Below are positions 25,456 to 33,509 of a stretch of 64,000 nt of DNA, piece after piece. The stretch's first letter is position 1; the number at the start of each line of letters is the position of its first letter. The position numbers and the translations under genes are program-made. The notes beneath the pieces were generated by a model. The model was given only the letters and a program-made list of their open reading frames with translations, was not told where the DNA came from and searched no databases. The stretch is from Pirellulales bacterium. GTDB taxonomy: Bacteria; Planctomycetota; Planctomycetia; Pirellulales; Thermoguttaceae. The stretch is taken from NCBI GenBank assembly GCA_016931995.1, contig JAFGDS010000134.1:1-64000 (forward strand), written 5' to 3'.

Positions 25456-26343
25456 TCACCCACCCCCTCGAATGACTGGTGCGCTGCCGGTTCGCCAGGC
25501 CTCCACGTCGAGCAGCACCCGGGTCATGGCCCCGATCGGATCGCGGTCGGTGGCCTCGAACTGCCGCGACAGGTTGGGACCGGCCCCAAGCGAGACGCGG
25601 CAATGAAACCGGAACAGGGCCTGTTCTGTTCCCCACGATTCCAGACGGTGGTAGTCGGCCCCCAATTGTCGCAGACGCGCGTGGATCTGCGTGAAGCGGT
25701 CCACCTGTTGGGTTGAACCCCATGGCTGCGCCGGATTGCCCGACGCGTCGGCCGCGGCGCCGATCGGCCCCAAACCGGCAGGCCCTTGCTCCGGCGGGGC
25801 AATCGGCACGAGGTCGCGCCCGTTGCCCGTCGAGTCGTGACCGATCCCGCTGGCCAGTGGACGATAGGGCTCCGCCAGCGATGAGGCGGGCGCGGCGGCC
25901 GGAGGGGTAACGGGGGCGTTCCGGTAGGGTGGATTCGAGGGGACGGGGGCGTCGTAGCCAGCGGTCATCGGGCCCGGCGGCAATGCGCCGGCTGCCTCCG
26001 TCGGGTGCAGCATGCCGCCACCGGCCGCGACCACGGGATCGCGGATGACCGCGGCGGGATGGACGCCGCCCGTCGCTGGCATTAGACCGCTTGGCGCGGC
26101 TGCGGGGTTGGGCATGTCGATCCGCGGAGGGTCAAACTCCCCGGCCAACGAGGTCCCGCCCGCTTGGAAGAGCGGCGCATCGCCAAACGACTCGTTGGCC
26201 GCCGGCGAAGCCCCCTGCCATCGGTCGACGAGCGAGGTCACCATCGTCGGAAACGAGGTTCCAAACACCGCAACCAGAGGAATAACGATAAGGCACGAGA
26301 GCATCACAACGGCTCGACATGCCACCGTGGCGGAACTCGGCAT
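25456..26343 (-). CDS. Membrane-anchored proline-rich hypothetical protein
   Basis: The 295-residue protein has a membrane helix near its N-terminus (about 8-27, VACRAVVMLSCLIVIPLVAV) and a long Pro/Ala/Gly-rich, probably disordered periplasmic segment. A more ordered C-terminal block follows (about 205-290, QVDRFTQIHARLRQLGADYHRLESW and FRFHCRVSLGAGPNLSRQFEATD). It is not a family I can name. The stop at 25456 abuts the scpB start, so the gene heads an operon with scpB and the acidic gene. The upstream in-frame ATG at 26424 is possible, but the chosen start fits better with the membrane helix. Confidence 0.55.
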   Translation of the reverse strand: MPSSATVACRAVVMLSCLIVIPLVAVFGTSFPTMVTSLVDRWQGASPAANESFGDAPLFQAGGTSLAGEFDPPRIDMPNPAAAPSGLMPATGGVHPAAVIRDPVVAAGGGMLHPTEAAGALPPGPMTAGYDAPVPSNPPYRNAPVTPPAAAPASSLAEPYRPLASGIGHDSTGNGRDLVPIAPPEQGPAGLGPIGAAADASGNPAQPWGSTQQVDRFTQIHARLRQLGADYHRLESWGTEQALFRFHCRVSLGAGPNLSRQFEATDRDPIGAMTRVLLDVEAWRTGSAPVIRGGG

Positions 26344-26509
26344 CCGTGTCTTCCCATCCTTGCGAAAGCGGCCACGTGGTGGGGCGTCTCGACGCGACTC
26401 GGGACCCTGCCCAAACAACATCCTCCCCGTTGACCCCAGGGGGGGTACATCATACCGGTCACCGCCGCCCGTGGGCAATGCCAATCTAGGCCATGGCGAG
26501 GCGGGCGGG

Positions 26510-27757
26510 CTAACCCGGCCAGAAGGCCAGCAGCAGCGCGCCGCCAAGCATCGGGAGGGAGAAGAGCAGGAGGATTCGGCCAAGGAGACGGCGGTGCGCC
26601 GCCACCCCCACGACGGCGGCCTTGAACGTCAGATTGGCCATGCCCGCAATGACGATCAGCCGCCATCCGTCGGCGGCATGGACGTCTCCCGCGCCGACCA
26701 TTCTGGCCGCGGATAACGTGATCGCGTCCATGTCGGTCAGGCCCGACAACGCCGCCACGGCGTAGAGCCCCTGTTGGCCCACGAATCGCTCCGCGGCGGC
26801 CAAGGCGAACAGAACCAAGGCGTACATGGCGGCGAAAAAGACGGCCGACTTGAGTTGGGTGGGGTTGTCCTGCTCGGGCATGACCGGGGCGGGTTCTCTC
26901 CGGACGTGATACCACACGACCAAGGAGGGCAGGGCGGTCAACGCGAGCATGATGAGCACGGGCCCCGCCGCCGCCGCGAGAAACGGCGGCGAAACCACGG
27001 CGATTTCGACGAGCACCCGGCCAAAAACCACGGTCGAGGCGATGAGAATGACGATGGCCGCGCCGGCGGAGGTGATCTGCCCGGCCCTGGCCTGACGGGA
27101 ATAGCTCACGGTTGTCGCCGTGCTGGAGATTGCCCCGCCGAGCAGACCGCCCAACAGGATGCCCGCGTTGTGACCGAAAAACTTGTAGACAATGTACCCT
27201 CCGAGACTCATGCCCACGATCAAGACGACCATGAGCCACGTCTGGAAGGGGTTGAAGACGTCCAGTGGACCGAACGTCCGGTGGGGCAATACCGGCAGGA
27301 TGATGCACGTGATCAAGACAAACTGCATGATCGCCTTGAGATCCCGATCGCCAAGCGTTCGCGCCGCGCGATGCAGCTCGGGCTTGAACTGGAGCAGCAC
27401 GGCCACGCCGCCCCCGACCGCAATGCCCACCGACAAGGGCGCAACGACCAACAGCGCGCCCACGGCGTACATCAAGAGCACGGCCGCATCGGTTGTCGTG
27501 CCGGGCAGCTCGTCGTCGCGTCGGAGCCGGGTGGACCTGGCCGCCACCAGAACGACCCCAATCCCAAGCATCCCCGCCGCGACGACCCAGCCCCCGAAGG
27601 CCCCGCCCAGCATGGCCGAGACCGTCCCCAGCACCGTGATGAGCGGAAACGTCCGCAGCCCCACGGCCGCCGCCGCGTGTTCCCGCTGAAGGCCAACCAG
27701 GAGCCCCAATAGTAGGGATATGCCCAACTGGCCGAAGGATTCCGCTGTCGGGGGCAT
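26510..27757 (-). CDS. MgtC/SapB family membrane protein with DUF4010
   Basis: The 415-residue protein has about 12 hydrophobic segments. The N-terminal part (about 1-140) matches MgtC, with GLLVGLQREHAAAAVGLRTFPLITVLGT, and the remainder is the DUF4010 domain, with GGAISSTATTVSYSRQAR and ALSGLTDMDAITLSAARMV. These proteins are linked to magnesium limitation or ion transport, but the activity of this fused form is not settled. The ATG at 27757 begins the conserved core; a run-up from 28060 passes through repeats. It is monocistronic as far as visible. Confidence 0.8.
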   Translation of the reverse strand: MPPTAESFGQLGISLLLGLLVGLQREHAAAAVGLRTFPLITVLGTVSAMLGGAFGGWVVAAGMLGIGVVLVAARSTRLRRDDELPGTTTDAAVLLMYAVGALLVVAPLSVGIAVGGGVAVLLQFKPELHRAARTLGDRDLKAIMQFVLITCIILPVLPHRTFGPLDVFNPFQTWLMVVLIVGMSLGGYIVYKFFGHNAGILLGGLLGGAISSTATTVSYSRQARAGQITSAGAAIVILIASTVVFGRVLVEIAVVSPPFLAAAAGPVLIMLALTALPSLVVWYHVRREPAPVMPEQDNPTQLKSAVFFAAMYALVLFALAAAERFVGQQGLYAVAALSGLTDMDAITLSAARMVGAGDVHAADGWRLIVIAGMANLTFKAAVVGVAAHRRLLGRILLLFSLPMLGGALLLAFWPG

Positions 27758-28214
27758 GGCATTGATCGGCGAAGGGACGCCGCGGCGGGGATAGGGTTTG
27801 CGCGGAGGTACGTCAGTACAAGTGTAGTGCATCCGGCAGGCGAAGGCGCCGCCGGGATAGACCCCGCGGGCGAGGGAAATGCAACGCTCCTCCCCTCGCC
27901 CGCTTGCGGGGCTCGGGATTCGGGACTGGGGACTGGGGAATCGAACGGTTCCTCCGCTTTCCGTCTTCCGTTTTCCGACCCTTCCCCCGCAAGCGGCTGG
28001 AAAGGACGGAAGTCGGGAAACCACTTGGTTTTGCCGCCTCCTCGTCCCCGGCGGCGGCACCTGTTACCTGGGACTATTGGCTTGTTTCGCGGCCGCTGGA
28101 CGGATAGCATGGTGTGTGCCCTGGCGGTCGCCCGTCGGCCGGGGTGGTCAACGGTTATCGCTTTTCCTTGTGTCGATTCCCGATGTTTGCTCGCAACGAA
28201 AGGAGAGTGGAACC
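27758..28214. other. Intergenic region, no gene seen
   Basis: This 457-base gap between divergent genes holds CCCTCGCCCGCTTGCGGGGC, a GGGATTCGGGACTGGGGACTGGG stretch that resembles the inverted AATCCCCAATCCCGAA run at 37350-37375, and CCTTCCCCCGCAAGCGGCTG. Frames here have no start/site combination or composition that I trust. Confidence 0.45.
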
Positions 28215-28496
28215 ATGAAAGCGGTGTTGTACGTCATTGCCCTGGTTGTTGTGTTGACGGTGCTGGTCGCGTGTGAACCGGCCGTGGCCGGTCAGGCGCG
28301 CGCCGTGGGATGGTCCCGCCCGGCGGCGCGGTGCGAGAGGTGTTGCTATTGTGACTGGTCCGCGTGGGAGGAGCGCTGCTACCCGTACCATCGCGACCCC
28401 TTCGGTCTGCGTCAGTTCGACCGCACGGTTCCGTTGCTTCCGACGTACGAGTTCGAGCCGAACATCCACGATTGGCGTCCTTGGCTGGCGCATTAG
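28215..28496 (+). CDS. Small exported cysteine-rich protein
   Basis: The 93-residue protein begins with a signal peptide (MKAVLYVIALVVVLTVLVAC, cleavage probably after AVAG near residue 26, or lipid attachment at Cys20). The mature part contains a CERCCYCDW cluster and a further Cys, then an aromatic-rich tail ending WRPWLAH. AAAGGAG lies nine bases before the ATG, a good site. No family is recognised. The cysteines could bind metal or form disulphides. Confidence 0.6.
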   Translation: MKAVLYVIALVVVLTVLVACEPAVAGQARAVGWSRPAARCERCCYCDWSAWEERCYPYHRDPFGLRQFDRTVPLLPTYEFEPNIHDWRPWLAH

Positions 28497-28511
28497 CCGT
28501 CGTAGCGGCCC

Positions 28512-28583
28512 GAGTGCCACGGGCTTTGCCCGTGCCGTCCTCGGGTAGTCAACAATGGGCACTGGCGGAGCCGGTGGCGCGCC
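28512..28583. repeat. Inverted repeat GAGTGCCACGGGC...GGCACTGGCGG
   Basis: A diverged relative of 9225-9301 and 14521-14585, placed between the convergent small exported protein gene and the UroD-like gene. Confidence 0.5.
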
Positions 28584-28617
28584 GGCGGGTGGCCGAAACG
28601 CATTTCCAAACACGTTC

Positions 28618-29799
28618 TTAGCCGGCGTAGGCGGCCACCTCGGCCAGCGCGTCGTACATGGCCAGGACGTTTTCGGCGGGCACTTCGGCCTGGACGTTGT
28701 GGACGGTGTTGAAGACGAACCCTCCGCCGGGCATGAGGGCCTCGACGTTGCGGCGGACGTCGGCGCGGACGTCCTCGGGCGTGCCCTGGGGCAGGACGGT
28801 CTGCGTGTCCACGCCGCCGCCCCAGAAGACGATGTGCCGTCCGAAATCGCGCTTGAGCGCCCCCGGATCCATGCCCGACGCGCGCGTGTGGACGGGGTTG
28901 AGGACGTCGATGCCCATGTCGATAAAGCTGGGTAGATACGGCCGGACGTTGCCGCAGGAATGGAAGAAGAAGTAGCCCGGCTCGCCGGGCCCGCGGCGCG
29001 CGGCGTGTTTCCGCTTGACGAAGCCGACCAGCTCGCGCAGCCGCGGCTCGAGGAGCGTGCGGTACGTTTCCAGCGAGATCAACTGGCTCTGCTGCGTGCC
29101 GTAGTCGTCGGTCTCCACCACAACGTCAACAAGGTCGCCCACGGCGTCCAAGACGAGCGTCCAATATCGCTTTTTGAGTTCCAGAATGGCGTCGAGAATC
29201 GCCTCGGCGGCGGGCGTGTCGGCCAACAAATCGCAGAGGAAATTGGCCATGCCGCGGATCCGCTGGCCCATCTCGAACATGCCGGCGCAAAGGCTCTTGC
29301 ACAAAACCACCTTGTTTTGCCGGCGGTAGCCTTCGGCGCGGGCGCGAAGGCCCTCGATCCGCCGCGGGTCGTCGGCCGCGGGCCAGCGGTAATCGGCCAG
29401 CGCCGCGGGATCGGCCAGCGCCCCATCCAGCGGAAAACCGACCTGCGACCACCAGAATCCGCCCTCCTTGATCTTCTCCTGCGTGAAGCCCCACTCGTCG
29501 ACGTGGACCAGCCGATCGCCGCGATCCTCGACGCGTTCGAAGCCCTCGTTGTGGCTCGTGAGGGGGAACAGCCCGCGGGTGTCCACGTCGAGTCGCTCAA
29601 GCAGCGCTTCGCCGGGGAGAACGACTTGTTGCACAACGTCGGCCAATTCGACCGGTTCGGGGTCGATCGCAAGCCGCCGGCAGAGATTGCGGTAGGCCAC
29701 GACGTGGATGGACGTGACGTGCGACCCGCCCAGGTCCAAGGGCACGCGGTCCGGCTCTTGATGAGCCAGGGCGGCAAGCAGACGTTCTCGGGAGTTCAT
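28618..29799 (-). CDS. Uroporphyrinogen decarboxylase-like methyltransferase
   Basis: The 393-residue protein is a UroD-superfamily member of the MtaA/CmuA type. MNSRERLLAALAHQEPDRVPLDLGG is the standard opening, and the C-terminal FFHSCGNVRPYLPSFIDMGIDVLNP contains the HxCG metal site that distinguishes corrinoid-linked methyltransferases from true HemE. Such enzymes move a methyl group between a corrinoid protein and a thiol such as homocysteine or coenzyme M. The start overlaps the stop of the homocysteine methyltransferase gene by four bases (ATGA), so the two are coupled. No corrinoid protein gene is adjacent. Not a haem biosynthesis gene. Confidence 0.8.
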   Translation of the reverse strand: MNSRERLLAALAHQEPDRVPLDLGGSHVTSIHVVAYRNLCRRLAIDPEPVELADVVQQVVLPGEALLERLDVDTRGLFPLTSHNEGFERVEDRGDRLVHVDEWGFTQEKIKEGGFWWSQVGFPLDGALADPAALADYRWPAADDPRRIEGLRARAEGYRRQNKVVLCKSLCAGMFEMGQRIRGMANFLCDLLADTPAAEAILDAILELKKRYWTLVLDAVGDLVDVVVETDDYGTQQSQLISLETYRTLLEPRLRELVGFVKRKHAARRGPGEPGYFFFHSCGNVRPYLPSFIDMGIDVLNPVHTRASGMDPGALKRDFGRHIVFWGGGVDTQTVLPQGTPEDVRADVRRNVEALMPGGGFVFNTVHNVQAEVPAENVLAMYDALAEVAAYAG

Positions 29800-30668
29800 C
29801 GGGCGATGCGCTGCGCGACGGCACGAAGGAACTCGGGCGTGGTGCCGCAGCAGCCGCCGACGAAGGCCGCGCCGGCGCCGACCAGCTCGGGCACGAACGC
29901 GGCGAACTGCTCGGGCGTTTGGCGGTAGGTGGCCTTGCCGTCGACCATCTCGGGCAGCCCGGCGTTGGCCTTGATCCAGATGGGCCGGCTGGTGGCGGCG
30001 CGCAATCGCGCGCAGATTTTGACGAATCCCTCGATACCCTGTCCGCAATTCGACCCGATGACGTCGGCCCCGGCGCTCTCCAGCGCGCGGGCGGCGTCCT
30101 CGGGGGTTGTGCCCATCATTGTCCGGTCGCGCTGGGCGCCGGAGTCGAAGATCATGCAGCCGACCACGGGCAGACCCGTCCGCTTGGCGGCGGCCACGGC
30201 CAGACGGGCCTCGGCCGGATCGGACATGGTCTCGATCACCAGGGCGTCGGCCCCGGCGCGGGCGAGCGTCTGGGCCTGCTCGTCGAAGGCCGCCTCGACC
30301 TGTTCCGGCGGGACGTCGCCCATCATGAGCATGACGCCGGTGGGCCCCATCGAGGCGAACACGAGGGCGCGGCCGTCGGCGGCCTCGCGCGAGACGGCCA
30401 CGCCGGCGGCGTTGATCTCGGCGGTTTTGTCGGCCAGTCCGTGCCGGTCGAGGATGAAGCGGTTCGCGCCGAAGGTGTTGGTCAGGATCACCCGGCTTCC
30501 CGCCTCGACGTACGCCGCGGCGACCTCGCGGACCTTGGCCGGCTCTTCGAGGTTCCACGCGTCCGGACACGCGCCGACCGGCAGCCCCCGCGCCTGCAAT
30601 TGCGTCCCCCACGCCCCATCCGTGACCACCGTTCCCTCGGCGAGCAGCCTCTCGATCGTGTCGTGCAT
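29796..30668 (-). CDS. Homocysteine S-methyltransferase domain protein
   Basis: The 290-residue protein corresponds to the first domain of MetH, the zinc-dependent homocysteine S-methyltransferase. DGAWGTQLQARGL opens the domain, and the zinc cysteines appear as GSNCGQG (about residue 208) and GGCCGTTPE (near the end). It lacks the folate-binding, cobalamin and reactivation domains of MetH. The ATG at 30668 is chosen because GGAG lies six bases before it, inside a short in-frame extension beginning at 30680. It is the first gene of a coupled pair with the UroD-like methyltransferase. Confidence 0.8.
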   Translation of the reverse strand: MHDTIERLLAEGTVVTDGAWGTQLQARGLPVGACPDAWNLEEPAKVREVAAAYVEAGSRVILTNTFGANRFILDRHGLADKTAEINAAGVAVSREAADGRALVFASMGPTGVMLMMGDVPPEQVEAAFDEQAQTLARAGADALVIETMSDPAEARLAVAAAKRTGLPVVGCMIFDSGAQRDRTMMGTTPEDAARALESAGADVIGSNCGQGIEGFVKICARLRAATSRPIWIKANAGLPEMVDGKATYRQTPEQFAAFVPELVGAGAAFVGGCCGTTPEFLRAVAQRIAR

Positions 30669-30681
30669 CGGCGTCTCCATT

Positions 30682-30710
30682 AAAAAAAGGGGATAAGTCC
30701 CATTATTAAG
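30682..30710. repeat. GGGGATAAGTCC repeat
   Basis: TAAAAAAAGGGGATAAGTCCCATTATTAAG. Inverse copies are at 31635-31659 and 32252-32277. It lies just upstream of the homocysteine methyltransferase gene. Confidence 0.55.
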
Positions 30711-30856
30711 TGGAAGGTGGATTGCCGCCTGCGGCGGCCCAGGATTGAAGGATACCTGGCGAGGGAGGGAGCCGGACTGCGGCGGCACTCTCTCCCATTG
30801 TCGCATGCGCGGCGCCGATTGACAAGTAGTTCGTGCCGCCCGGATCATGGAGGTTG

Positions 30857-31402
30857 CTAGAAGTTGAACCAATAGTGAACGAAGATGGTGTTTTGTTTCT
30901 TGTCCAAGGCCACTTGAAAACGATTATCTTTCTCTCCAGCGAGCGTTTGGGGACAGGCGAAGAAAGTAGTATCGTCATCGTCTCTGGGCGACCACCACGG
31001 AGGAGTCTCCACGCCCGAAAGGCGACTACGTCCTTTCAGCACCGGCCAATTGGGGTTGCTTATCCGCGTGAGCTTCCATCGGTCCTTGAGGTGCTCGAAC
31101 AAGCCTGGCGTCGCGTCCATCCGCCACACGAACTCGGGGTCCCACCCTTGGCACAGACAGTGGACCTGGATTGTGGACGGGGCTATCGTGACTCCATTGG
31201 GTTCATCAACCAGCGACTTCAGTGGGTCTGGCCAATCGTCACGTGACGGCACGGGACCCGTGTTGCCCACGAGCATGGCGCGAAAGAAGCTCGTCATGGC
31301 ACGATCGTATACGACGTATCCCGCCAGAAGAACGGCCGCGACCGCGGTGACAACGAAGAGTGTGCGAAGGCGAAACTGGAATCTCGGTCGTGCGCGGGTC
31401 AT
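30857..31402 (-). CDS. Membrane-anchored hypothetical protein with FRLRTL motif
   Basis: The 181-residue protein starts RPRFQFRLRTLFVVTAVAAVLLAGYVVY: a basic stretch and a membrane helix (about 10-33). This FRLRTL opening is common on planctomycete membrane proteins of unknown role. The rest is soluble, presumably periplasmic, with many aromatic residues and three cysteines. GC content is lower than in the surrounding genes. The ATG at 31402 is the natural start of the motif; AAGGA lies upstream at a longer than usual spacing. Confidence 0.6.
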   Translation of the reverse strand: MTRARPRFQFRLRTLFVVTAVAAVLLAGYVVYDRAMTSFFRAMLVGNTGPVPSRDDWPDPLKSLVDEPNGVTIAPSTIQVHCLCQGWDPEFVWRMDATPGLFEHLKDRWKLTRISNPNWPVLKGRSRLSGVETPPWWSPRDDDDTTFFACPQTLAGEKDNRFQVALDKKQNTIFVHYWFNF

Positions 31403-31514
31403 TGCTGGCGATGATTCCTTGAGGACGAAGCTCCGCGAACAACGGCGATGAGCGGGAACAGGGAAAGGGAAGATTTTCAACACGCGGGTTCAAGGAGACC
31501 GCTGCGCGGGTACG

Positions 31515-31722
31515 CCGATTGCCTGTCAATCGGCGCAGCACGAGCGGCAAGAGGGGCCGTGGCAGAAGCAAACTCTTCCTGGGCTTACGGCCCCCGATAG
31601 CAAAACCATCGCGGCCACCCGCGCATCGGATGTCGATAATTGGACTTATCCCCTTTTTCTCTCAACAAGCTCCTCCTGGGCCCAGGGCCCCCCCAATAGC
31701 AAAACAATCGGGGCCACCCGCG
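31515..31722. repeat. Composite repeats in the gap before the small membrane protein gene
   Basis: The 342-base gap 31403-31744 contains CCGATTGCCTGTCAATCG at 31515-31532, two direct copies of TCCTGGGC...GCCCCC..ATAGCAAAACnATCG (31578-31626 and 31674-31722), and between them a GGACTTATCCCC element (31635-31659). A second CCGATTGCCnnTCAATCG plus GGACTTATCCCC pair lies at 32188-32277, so the intervening gene is bracketed by the same pieces. I see no gene in the gap. Confidence 0.6.
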
Positions 31723-31744
31723 ACCCCTTTATCGCCTTATTTCC

Positions 31745-32107
31745 CTATTCGGGAAGCGCGGGCATGAAAACATACACGGCCAGGATCATAATGCATGCGA
31801 CAATGAAAGCCGTCAAATAGCTGACTTCCATTTGCCAACCAAGGCGAGCTGCCGTTGTTTTTGCCAGAATCGGCATGCATGCGATGCAACCACACAAGAA
31901 TGGCTCATACACGGCATTGCCCAGACTCTTCCCCGTGTTGTGGACGATGACAAGGCCAGTCCAAAGAAAGAACGGCACAACGAGGAGAACGAACTCCCAC
32001 CATCTCCATGCAATTTGACGACTGCACAACGCAACGATGGCGCAGACAACGGCGACTGGAAGAGAATAGAGGGAAAACAGGAATACGATCAACGGAACAA
32101 GAGTCAT
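31745..32107 (-). CDS. Small polytopic membrane protein
   Basis: The 120-residue protein is almost entirely hydrophobic, with about four membrane helices (LIVFLFSLYSLPVAVVCAIVAL, FVLLVVPFFLWTGLVIVH and two more). Two cysteine-containing turns (FLCGCIACMP) lie between helices two and four. No family is recognised. GC content is near 48 percent in the lines sampled, well below that of the surrounding genes, and the gene sits between similar repeat pairs, which suggests recent acquisition. Start at 32107, with GAGA shortly upstream. Confidence 0.5.
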   Translation of the reverse strand: MTLVPLIVFLFSLYSLPVAVVCAIVALCSRQIAWRWWEFVLLVVPFFLWTGLVIVHNTGKSLGNAVYEPFLCGCIACMPILAKTTAARLGWQMEVSYLTAFIVACIMILAVYVFMPALPE

Positions 32108-32187
32108 TTCGGTCTCTCATCTCGGTAAACACTTGGTGCGCGGACAATCCGTGGGGGAACGGCGGCCTCGAAACAAGGCGAGTACCA

Positions 32188-32277
32188 CCGATTGCCCATC
32201 AATCGATGCAACCCGGGAATTGCCTCACGCGTCCTCACTCGCTTGGCCGTCAATAATTGGACTTATCCCCTTTTTCC
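32188..32277. repeat. CCGATTGCCCATCAATCG plus GGACTTATCCCC repeats
   Basis: Matches the pair at 31515-31659. The right part supplies the last codons and the stop codon of the sigma-54 activator gene (TGA at 32250-32252 on the minus strand). Confidence 0.55.
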
Positions 32278-33326
32278 GCGTCCGGCAGCTCGTATTGGTC
32301 GAGCTTCTTATGGAGCGTGTTGCGGTTGATGCCCAGGCGGGCGGCGGCTTTGACTTGGACGGCGGAGCATTGGGCCATCACTTGGGCGATCAACTCGCGC
32401 TCCACGCGGTTGACGATCCGCGCGTGCAGGTTGTCCGGCTCGGGGCCGGCCGCGGCGATGCCTTGCTCCACCAGGGCGGCGGTGAGGGTGTCCATGTCCA
32501 CGGCGCGGCCGATCCGCTGGCGGCGACGGCCGAGGACCGTCTCGGGCAGAAGATCGCGCGAGAGCTCGTCGCCGGGGGCCAGAACGATCGCCCGCTCGAT
32601 GTAGTTTTGCAGCTCGCGGACGTTGCCGGGCCAGTCGTAGTCCTGCAGGGCCTTCATCGCGTCCGGGGCGATATGGGGTACGTGACGGTCGTTCGCGTCG
32701 TTGTATAGCCGCATGAAGTGGCTCACCAGCGCCGGGACGTCCTCGCGGCGCTCGCGCAGGGGCGGCACGACGATGAGCACGACGTTGAGCCGATAGTACA
32801 GGTCCTCGCGGAACCGCCCGGCCTCGACCTCCTCGTGCAGATCGCGGTTGCTCGCGGCGATTACCCGGGTGTCCACGCGGATCGTCTGCGTGTCGCCCAC
32901 CCGCTCGAACTCGTGCTCTTGGAGCACGCGCAGCAGCTTCACCTGGAGCTTGGCGGTGGTGGAGTTCACCTCGTCGAGGAAGATGGTGCCGGTGTGCGCG
33001 GCCTCGAAGCGCCCGATGCGGTTGTCGATCGCGCCGGTGAACGCGCCGCGGACGTGGCCAAAAAGCTCGCTTTCGAGCAGGTTTTCGGCCAGGGCGCCGC
33101 AGTTGACGCGGACGAACGGGCCGCTTCCGCGCGGGCTCAGGCGGTGCAGGGCGTTGGCAATCAGCTCCTTGCCCGTGCCGGTTTCGCCCAACAGGAGCAC
33201 CGACGCGTTGGACGCGGCGACCTGGCGCGTGAGGCGGTAGACCTCCCGCATGGCCGGGCTCGCGCCGATCAGCTCCGGCGTGGGCGGCGTGGCCGTCGAT
33301 TCGGCGTATCGCGGGGCGGAGGGCAT
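32250..33326 (-). CDS. Sigma-54-dependent transcriptional activator without receiver domain
   Basis: The 358-residue protein is an AAA+ enhancer-binding protein. The central domain (about 18-250) has Walker [11 protein letters not shown], the sigma-54-contacting GAFTGA loop within [12 protein letters not shown], the Walker B region [10 protein letters not shown] and the R-finger region. A Fis-type helix-turn-helix lies near the C-terminus (about 310-350, [23 protein letters not shown]). There is no N-terminal receiver, GAF or PAS domain, only about 20 residues, so regulation must come from another protein or from expression level, as in PspF. The last residues (EKGDKSNY) are encoded by a dispersed repeat, so the original tail was probably different. 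Confidence 0.85.
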   Translation of the reverse strand: MPSAPRYAESTATPPTPELIGASPAMREVYRLTRQVAASNASVLLLGETGTGKELIANALHRLSPRGSGPFVRVNCGALAENLLESELFGHVRGAFTGAIDNRIGRFEAAHTGTIFLDEVNSTTAKLQVKLLRVLQEHEFERVGDTQTIRVDTRVIAASNRDLHEEVEAGRFREDLYYRLNVVLIVVPPLRERREDVPALVSHFMRLYNDANDRHVPHIAPDAMKALQDYDWPGNVRELQNYIERAIVLAPGDELSRDLLPETVLGRRRQRIGRAVDMDTLTAALVEQGIAAAGPEPDNLHARIVNRVERELIAQVMAQCSAVQVKAAARLGINRNTLHKKLDQYELPDAEKGDKSNY

Positions 33327-33379
33327 GGCGATGCTTCGATCGATCTGGGAGAAACGAGCGACGGCAGAATGCGCAAGTC

Positions 33380-33509
33380 ACAATGACCAAGCGTCAATGA
33401 CCAAAGAAGCACCAAGTCCGAAACCTCAAGGATGAGATGCTGCGTTGGTCTCCAGGGATTCTTCGGCCATTGATCTTCTCTTGGTCATTGTGATTTGGTC
33501 ATTGGTCAT
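33380..33509. repeat. CAATGACCAA repeat, second copy
   Basis: Inverted copies of CAATGACCAA and TTGGTCATTG bracket a short spacer, as at 106-299. The right end overlaps the C-terminus (SENDQ) and stop codon of the minus-strand gene ending at 33499. Confidence 0.55.

Noticed and set aside
28618-29799. hemE (uroporphyrinogen decarboxylase)
   Set aside because: The HSCG metal-binding motif and the coupled homocysteine methyltransferase point to an MtaA/CmuA-type methyltransferase.
30682-31660. Insertion sequence around the GGGGATAAGTCC repeats
   Set aside because: No transposase or terminal inverted repeat of IS type is visible; only short repeats are present.
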